NCBI GenBank assembly: GCA_000444245.1
Contig: ATSW01008116.1
Location: 1-36,747 of the forward strand
Length of the DNA: 36,747 bases
Reading direction: 5' to 3'
Source of the DNA: Botryllus schlosseri
Lineage: Eukaryota > Chordata > Ascidiacea > Stolidobranchia > Styelidae
Made by a program: the position numbers and the translations under genes. The notes below the pieces were generated by a model that did no database searches, was not told where the DNA came from, and saw only the letters and a program-made list of their open reading frames with translations. This document shows positions 31,301-36,747 of this stretch, in pieces; positions within the stretch are counted from its first letter, which is position 1, and each line of letters starts with the position of its first letter.

Positions 31301-34054
31301 TATCAACGAGAATTATAGTTTCTATACTATTTCCACAGTGGAAGATTGTAATCATCGACATTTCGTATCCTGCGACACGAACAATGTAGTGTAAATCCAC
31401 GTGAAGTCCAGTGAAGTGATAGCCTATATACTGATGTTCACGATATCTAGCTACGACTCGAGTCCCATAATGCCACAATGCTGAAGTACATATTGACGTT
31501 TCAAACGTCGNCAAATGTATCAACTGGGGAAATCAAATGATATAACAATCCCATAAAATCAATATATTNTGCCGCTTTGCCAACAATTTCGACGAGGACT
31601 TGCAAGGGAATATAAGGTTACGCCTTNACGGCCTAGGCCAGACCGGACAATCTATTCGGCGTCTGAGTATTGCTACGTTACTATTGAGCAGAGTATAAAA
31701 CGGGTTTCTATACTTGCTACCGATATTACCTCATTAACAATTTATACAGAAGTAGCCAAGACCCCAATCGCAATGATTGGGTTTTTATGGTACAATAAAC
31801 ATATGTAGTTTGACTCTGTACGCCTGCCATTTTTTTAATCAGACAACGATATCAATTTCATTGATTGGTTGAATAAGCATCATTCGCTGACTACCTACAT
31901 GTAGCGTATTTCGCTATTGCTGTAGTGTGGTTGTGGGCCAACCTCGCATCAGAGAGTCACTAAATATTCACAAACAGAAAGATGGATATTTCGAGAAAAC
32001 TTTTGTAACAAAGCAGGTAAAATTCCTGAGATTGCCAAGGTGCATGCTCGTTTAGTGTTGATTTTTATGCTGCCAGCGTCATGCATATAGAGTGGCCCGC
32101 AGTTGAAATGCAATAAATTTTAACCAAAGATGCTATAATAACGTTAAAATTGCAATATATGAAAAGGGTTTACAGTGCAGAACCTACCAATGTTCGTTTG
32201 TGAACGTGAGCCTCAAAATGTACGAGGTTCACACATGGAACGAGAACGTGATCCTCACGTTCACACCATCCCTAATGACTACTCTCTCGACGGCATAATG
32301 AGTGATACTGGACTGGAATGCTACTTGCTAGACGCGATTCGAACCGTAATACTCGATTAGAATCGAATCGAATCACTCAGGTACTCGACTTTATCCAAGC
32401 CTACCAACGAACACTACCTTGGCCACCTCTGTTCCAGTGCATAATAACAAATGGCACGTACTTGAGGACAGCGAAATTCATATCGATGATCCAGTATATT
32501 AGTTGAAATTCCAATTTTCGGTATTCTTCCCCTGCTTTTGTGTAGTTGTAGCTGCGGTATACGTATCCGCCGGGATAAGTGTAATTCACAGGGAACATGT
32601 ACACAGAAAAAGTCGCCATCTGGTAAACGACGTCAATATAGCGTTTTACGAGGTCCGGAAACGGCGACTCCGGGTAGGTTGTTTTGTAACTCGAGATCAC
32701 TTCGTAGCAAGCGTTGATGACATCGGTTCCGTTCAGCGCTCTTGTATTCGCAGTCGAAATCAGCATGCTGACGAGGGGCTGGCAAGCAGAGTAGGTCAGC
32801 TAGGCGCTGTTTGATAAAATCCTACAAATGGGCCGTGCCATAATTCCGTTTTTTTGAGGTATTCATGGTGTTCGTCGACCACTATGGTCATTTCTACCAG
32901 GCCGATATTCTTCATTTCTATTCCGTAACTGCCGACTTGCAGCACGACGTACTTCTAGGCTTTTTGCAAGACACAGCTTACGCGGACGAGATGGCGAGGA
33001 GGAGCCTAGATAAACCTACTACACGTAGGTAGGAATTCTGGAGTCGACCACGGTCGGATTCGAGCCTGCAACCCATCGATCGGTGTTGCAGCTGTGGGCG
33101 TGGATCAGACTTGGATAACTAGAAAATTTCCCAGCTTTTCCAAACTAGATTAGANTTAGNTTACTGGCATTTCGCTCTAATTTAGTGAAATTAGACAACT
33201 AGAATTATCAAGTTGTCCACGTTTGGTGTGGATTATACCACTACGCTATCTCGCCATCATAAGTCGGCAGGTACGGAATACAAATGAAGAATATAGGCCT
33301 GGTGTAAATGACCATAGCAGTCGACAAACGCCATGACTACCACAAACAAGCAACAAGGACAACTATAAAAAATTCAGCTATTTAAATGAGTTTCAAATTA
33401 GATTTATAGCCACAACTATGTTTTCCAAATTAGACTAGAATTAGGATTGCTCAATTTGCAAAAACTTGGAATTGAAGTGGAATTAAATTCATTTTTATAA
33501 GAGATGCGACAAAAACCAATCACGTTCATTTCATCAAATCAGATTTCATTCTGACACAAGCATGAGAATTGCGAATGAATGCGTACACCAACCTCGGCTT
33601 TTTTTCGTAGTGATACAGTTCTCCAATAGGGAGCGGGATAGCCGAGATATTTGTTTTCAGAAAGAAACAGAAATTAGACTATAATTAATATTCCACTATA
33701 AAAACACTTCACTAATTAGATTAGAAATAAATTACTGGCATTTCGTTGAAGTTAGTCTAATTTTTCAATTACAGAACTATTTAATTGTTCAAGTCTCGGT
33801 AGGATCAGAATTGCGGTTTTCAGACGACACTTCATTTCACCGTATATCTAGTAGGGGGTGATTCTAGTTGTTCAAAGACTGGCCAAGAGCGAGAAGCTGA
33901 CAAACCAAACTTGAACGAACTTATGCGCTACCTGTAAACTTGTCAACATCGGCCGTAATTCGTTCGGGACGGTGCCTCCCATTTGTGTGATTAACTCCGT
34001 CATCATTCCACCGACGTTGATTGCCGGATACTTCTTGAACTCGTCGTTAATAAC
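25108..34054 (-). CDS. Gene B: partial tandem paralog of gene A (exons 5-7)
   Basis: Visible spliced CDS: 34054-33932, 32778-32462, 25369-25108, giving about 232 residues corresponding to gene A residues 458-689. Splice phases (0, 2) and exon lengths are as in gene A, except for one extra codon in exon 6. The frame is open and the stop TAA is in the same place, so this copy looks functional. Exons 1-4 are not visible between 34055 and 36747. They should lie beyond the window, unless exons 3-4 were lost (see the repeat at 34169). Intron 6 is about 7.1 kb, packed with transposons. Function unknown, as for gene A. Confidence 0.72.
26564..27794. mobile_element. Nested hAT-like element with long subterminal tandem repeats
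   Basis: Starts CAGGGCCGTAACTGC and ends GCTGTTATGACCCTG (inverse CAGGGTCATAACAGC). Flanks GTAGTGAG and GTAGGGAG (seven of eight). The right half is a tandem duplication of about 330 bp. The left half has no recognisable transposase. Confidence 0.7.
27121..27794. repeat. Two tandem 330-bp units
   Basis: Unit 1 about 27121-27443 and unit 2 about 27444-27770. Paired landmarks: GTTTAATTATT at 27161 and 27491, CTCAGCTCTA then CGGTAAATC about 332 apart, TGACGAAGTG at 27444 and 27771. Each unit ends near GGGAGCCCAAGAC or GGGGCCCAAGACC. Diverged, so an old duplication. Confidence 0.7.
27960..28436 (-). mobile_element. LINE 3' fragment with reverse-transcriptase tail
   Basis: Minus-strand frame 28436-28242 (64 codons) reads as the C-terminal end of a non-LTR retrotransposon ORF2: RTEYKKTHCSIKYAGPQLWN, then SSSMSAFKSKYKHFFK and stop. 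This arrangement (RT..., SI.Y.GP.LWN, S...FK.K.K) is typical of jockey/CR1/L2-type LINEs. The 3' UTR follows to about 27960 and matches 23957-24158. 5'-truncated. Confidence 0.75.
29024..29050. repeat. Short tandem repeat CTCCTGA x3
   Basis: Three perfect 7-bp units followed by CTGACTGACT, about 170 bases beyond the right end of the 2.9-kb hAT. Confidence 0.7.
29235..29982. mobile_element. hAT element with dimerisation-domain remnants
   Basis: Starts TAGGGCGATTTTTTT and ends AAAAAAAATCGCCCTA. Flanks CTCATTAG and CTCATCCG (six of eight). The minus strand codes for two related pieces of a hAT C-terminal dimerisation domain (29600-29740 and about 29395-29450). Internally deleted, inactive. It lies in intron 6 of gene B. 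Confidence 0.8.
29600..29740 (-). pseudogene. hAT dimerisation-domain remnant
   Basis: A 46-codon minus-strand frame contains PTTAAVERSFAILGKLLSKD, which matches the conserved ERSFS.L..L. block of the hAT C-terminal dimerisation domain. An N lies just upstream of it (29742). A second piece about 150 bases downstream (about 29395-29435) repeats the KLLRKDRQFQPEM part. Confidence 0.75.
30120..31029. mobile_element. hAT element, about 0.9 kb
   Basis: Starts CAGCGGTTCTCAAAC and ends TTGAGAACCAGTG. Flanks CACTACAT and CCCTACTG are a weak duplication (five of eight). The right arm, inverse, has ACACGCCCCCTTGATGATGG, the same as the 17992-18182 family; the left arm differs (GGGGCTTGAAATC), so it may be a composite. 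It lies in intron 6 of gene B. Confidence 0.6.
31408..32274. mobile_element. GGGATGGTGTGAAC-family element, left-truncated copy
   Basis: Matches 2752-3585 along its length: shared words CAGTGAAGTGATAG, CCACAATGCTGAAGT, AAAACGGGTTT or CGGGTTTACT, CTACCTACATGTAG, GAGTCACTAAATATTCACAAAC. It ends TTCACACCATCCCTA. The left terminus is missing. It lacks the CCGG-rich insertion seen in the copy at 2641-3996. Confidence 0.75.
32462..32778 (-). CDS. Gene B exon 6
   Basis: The acceptor GCTTGCCAG is followed by CCCCTCGTC, phase 0; the donor CTCAA|GTACGTGC is phase 2. It gives 105 codons plus two bases. The block ALNGTDVINACYEVISSYK is identical or nearly so to gene A. After VVYQMAT the next eight or so residues are unrelated to gene A, then similarity resumes at TYPGG. 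B gains a sequon (NYT) within this patch and lacks the first NGT of A. The open frame beyond the donor to 32401 diverges from gene A and is treated as intron. Confidence 0.77.
33045..33262 (-). repeat. tRNA-like SINE, interrupted
   Basis: On the minus strand, TAGCGTAGTGGTATAAT (about 33250) resembles a pol III A box, and GGCTCGAATCC (about 33055) matches a B box. The two are about 170 bases apart because a TTCTAAT-family element (33103-33218) lies between them. Without it the spacing would be about 55 bases, near tRNA-derived SINE range. No 3' tail or target duplication was found. Confidence 0.45.
33103..33218. repeat. TTCTAAT-family element, short copy
   Basis: Starts GATCAGACTTGGATAACTAG, the inverse of the terminal word of copies 1 and 2, continues CCCAGCTTTTCCAAACTAGA and TTACTGGCATTTCGCTCTA, and ends near TCAAGTTGTCC. 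It splits the SINE. It lies between exons 5 and 6 of gene B. Confidence 0.5.
33670..33815. repeat. TTCTAAT-family element, another short copy
   Basis: Contains TTACTGGCATTTCGTTGAAG, matching the inside of the 33103-33218 copy, and ends TTGTTCAAGTCTCGG. Located about 120 bases before exon 5 of gene B. Confidence 0.4.
33932..34054 (-). CDS. Gene B exon 5
   Basis: Forty-one codons between the acceptor TACCTGCAG and the donor TTACAG|GTAGCG. It starts VINDEFKKYP. It differs from gene A at five residues (D/N, W/Y, V/M, D/N, I/L), all conservative or neutral, so the frame is clearly under constraint. Confidence 0.8.
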
Positions 34055-34168
34055 CTGCAGGTAAATCGGGTCAACGATCGCGCACAGACGTAACGCGAGT
34101 AGGACACAGGTTCAGTTCATGGAACTACACTCTGAGCGAAAAGGATCGTACTCGAAAAACAGTACCTA

Positions 34169-34376
34169 ACTCACAATTATATCGCGGTCATTAATCCTAT
34201 GTTCTTACCCGTACGTGCATGCCTTCCTACGTTCCTACGTGCATGCATAATTTGGATTGAAATGCTTTGCTCGATTTATACCACGGTATAAGTCTGAGGT
34301 AGGTCCAGGTTTCATGAGCCATGGATGTATATTTGCACCCGTATATCAGGGGTGGCACACGGGTGGTAATACACAC
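34169..34376. repeat. Dispersed 215-bp repeat, copy beside gene B exon 5
   Basis: Second copy of the 15175-15390 repeat, same orientation, 115 bases upstream (in gene direction) of gene B exon 5. It keeps ATACCACGGTAT in place of the perfect palindrome. Confidence 0.65.
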
Positions 34377-34850
34377 TTTTTTCGCTAAGAATGTATAGTT
34401 CGTAACGAAACAATAACCTATCAACTACAGTGTATACTGTATATAGTCAGCGTTGGTCAGTAGCAAAGTATATAGTTATATTCCTTCGGAGCACTACGCT
34501 AGCACCGCTGACTGGCGTTGTTTTCAGAATATTTCAACTTATGCTCTCACAGTTTATCTGCAAAACTGCAATTTGGATTTTGAAAAATGTAAAGTAGTCT
34601 TAGCACACGTGTCTCAAACACGCGGCTTACAAGAACGTTTCGTGATGGCCCGTGTCGAACTGATCCACATGCACATCTGTCGCATGCTCAATTTTCGCAT
34701 ACCGAAGTGTCGCATGCTCACTGCATATGTCCTCGGACCACAGGTTACATCTACTTTTTGGAATACTACAGCAGTTTTTGTTGACTTGTGCTAATTATTA
34801 AAGAGGCAATCACGATCAAGTTACTGGTCTTAGTTGACTTCGCTATATAG

Positions 34851-35654
34851 CAGGGGTGGGTAGACCTGCTTCATGCGAGTGCCGCACAACAAAAATTTTA
34901 GTTTTAAGAGAGCCACAATCCACGACAGAAAAATTCAAAAATACGAATGACGGTGCGTTCGCAATTGGGATACAATGTGTTTGAAATCAGGCTGATATGA
35001 CGTCAAAGCAGCGTGAAGCAGTTTCTTCAAGGGCTGCGGAAGATTTCAGCTCGGTAATCGTATTACTCTGCAAATCTGTCTTCGTTGGGTAACTCGTGAC
35101 AAAGTTTTCGTGTTCGATAGTGTAATGACTATTGAGGTTTCAAGTTACTAGCTTTATAATTATTGAGCGAATCTTGACAGATAACTTATATATTTACCGC
35201 TCATCCTTTTTTCTCTTGCAATGATCGCTCAACGACATTATCTTGGTCAACTGCGCAGTTATTGCTAGCCTTTACAATACACATGGAAGAGCCGTATTCA
35301 CCATTGTTAGTCCGAAAATGATCGGGACCTGCGCTGCCCTGATTAATTTATAAAGTTGGGAAAAATGGTTCATCATTGATTAATGACCAATTGACCAGGT
35401 ACCTACAGCGGTTGGAACGTTTGTGTAACGTCGATTTGAGAGTTCAATTGCAGCGATCTAGCCCTGTGTTGCCATCTCCCCTCCATTTTACAAACTCAAA
35501 CCACAAGGACAGAAACAACAGGAAAACAATACTCACATTGTTTATATGTGATTCATAGAATACTTCAATTTATAATCAGGTTAAACAACTCCAGCAAAGT
35601 GGCGATTATTGAAGAGCCGCATGCGGCTCGCGAGCCGCAGTTTGCCTACACCTG
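34851..35654. mobile_element. hAT element, 804 bp
   Basis: Starts CAGGGGTGGGTAGACC and ends TTTGCCTACACCTG. Flanks CTATATAG and CTATATGG (seven of eight). Subterminal words are GAGTGCCGCAC on the left and GAGCCGCATGCGGCTCG on the right. No transposase recognised. Confidence 0.82.
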
Positions 35655-35908
35655 CTATATGGTTGCATTTAAAACAAATGGTTGTTTGAAACAGTATTTT
35701 CAAAACATGTTTAAACGGTGTTTTTAACAAAGGCCTTTAATTTTCTTAAATTCGTATAATTATGCCATAATTGTGTAAATACTTTCCGAAAACATGTCGT
35801 ATCAGCTTACGGACGACGATTACCACCCGATTTGCCGACTTATACAATGTGGGATGGTTGGAGCCCTCGAAATAGTCGGTTCACCTGTTATAGTACGCAT
35901 ATATAGAT

Positions 35909-36747
35909 CAGCGGTCGGAAACCTTTTTTTATCCGAAGAGCCATATTGGCCCTTTTTTTCATTTTAACTCCCGAAGAGCCATACATGGAAATAAAATTGT
36001 GCGACACAATTTAAAATTCGTGACGTTATGATAGCACTAATTCGAACTCACTACATTAGACTAGTCGTGTGCACCACATTTTCTCTGTAAAACCTGGTAT
36101 TTATTGTTCTAAAATAAAGCTCGAAACGAGAAGTAAGGCATAGATAGGCCAAGCCTCACCATTGATAACGTTAAGAATTTATAATAACTGATAATAATCA
36201 AATCAAACTGTCGCACTGATTCCGACAATCTAAATTGGCTATTACTGATCGACTTCTACTTCTCAAATTATTCGGCAGTAACACTCAGCGTTGCGCTACA
36301 CCCCTACATTATGTCACCGGTACTACAGAGCTACTTACCAATCAAGAACGTGGATAGCTATGGAGTTGTTTGTAATTTGACTTTGTAATTGTGAATGTCA
36401 CGTCCAAGGCAGTTCATTTCGCGCCGTAGATCACGAAGACAATGTGTATTTGAAAACAGCGTTGTGACATGGGCGTCACACCATTCAAGATTTCGAGTCG
36501 GGTACATCGAATTCGCGAATGATATTGGTCGCCGGCGCGACAGTTACTTAAATTTGAGGATTTGAAAAGAGAGGAATCAAGCCCATAAACCCGAAGACGG
36601 CATTGTCCTTACCTCTCAAAGACATGTTAATACTGCCACGGGAATAATTATTCTGGCGGTGATGGATGAAAATTTTGTAACACGTCGCTGCAAATAAATA
36701 TTTGGCAAAGAGCCATATCTTATACCCAAAAGAGCCATATATGGCTC
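35909..36747. mobile_element. hAT element, left part; runs off the window
   Basis: Starts CAGCGGTCGGAAACC, preceded by ATATAGAT, then repeats of GAAGAGCCATA. The same GAGCCATAT words return at 36711-36745, suggesting that the right terminus lies just beyond the end of the window. Confidence 0.6.

Noticed and set aside
32401-32461. Reading the open frame past the exon 6 donor in gene B as coding
   Set aside because: It diverges from gene A, no phase-2 donor avoids a stop at the junction, and the shared AAGTACGTGC donor fits both copies.
34453-34794. 113-codon plus-strand open frame
   Set aside because: Part of it (CACGTGTCTCAAACACGCGG and following) looks like decayed hAT terminus or subterminal sequence, not a gene.
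1-36747. Retroviral, Polinton or other capsid-bearing element copies
   Set aside because: No long terminal repeats, integrase, capsid or protein-primed polymerase-like reading frames were recognised.

Overview
The window looks like nuclear DNA from a metazoan, probably a marine invertebrate. It is AT-rich, has short coding exons bounded by GT-AG introns, contains assembly N-runs, and carries a very heavy load of hAT-type DNA transposons. I cannot fix the phylum from sequence alone. No rRNA, tRNA gene, CRISPR array, operon or bacterial gene organisation was seen.

Only two real genes can be supported, both on the minus strand and clearly tandem paralogs. Gene A (6633-17030) can be assembled as seven exons whose splice phases all agree. 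It gives a protein of about 689 residues with a signal peptide, a short cysteine-containing N-terminal part, then a long, mostly helical, cysteine-poor body with about a dozen N-glycosylation sequons. I do not recognise the family. Gene B (25108-34054, partial) has clear counterparts of exons 5, 6 and 7 of gene A at about 88%, 70% and 80% residue identity. Exons 1-4 of B are not visible and should lie beyond position 36747, or be lost. A possible signal-peptide exon (19343-19538, minus) lies between the genes.

Most of the rest is transposon. At least fourteen hAT-like elements can be bounded from terminal inverted repeats, most of them with matching 8-bp target-site duplications (TSDs): 3586-3980, 4029-5835 (holding 4295-4826 and 5159-5464), 10556-10758, 11382-12984 (holding 12222-12525 and a decayed BED zinc-finger remnant), 14740-15071, 17269-17565, 17701-18901 (holding 17992-18182), 25971-28856 (holding 26564-27794 and a LINE 3' end), 29235-29982 (with hAT dimerisation-domain remnants), 30120-31029, 34851-35654, and an open-ended one from 35909. 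Two LINE 3' ends (23957-24158 plus, 27960-28436 minus), a tRNA-like SINE split by another element, and a TTCTAAT-rich inverted-repeat family are also present.

Region by region: 1-2398 gene-free with no recognisable content; 2399-5835 transposon nests; 6633-17030 gene A, whose introns 2 and 3 are loaded with transposons; 17269-18901 transposons; 18910-24960 mostly unassigned spacer with transposon scraps; 25108-34054 gene B, whose intron 6 has grown to about 7.1 kb (1.2 kb in A) through insertions; 34169-36747 repeats and hAT elements. The two genes would make related secreted glycoproteins. The window gives no evidence for any other pathway.
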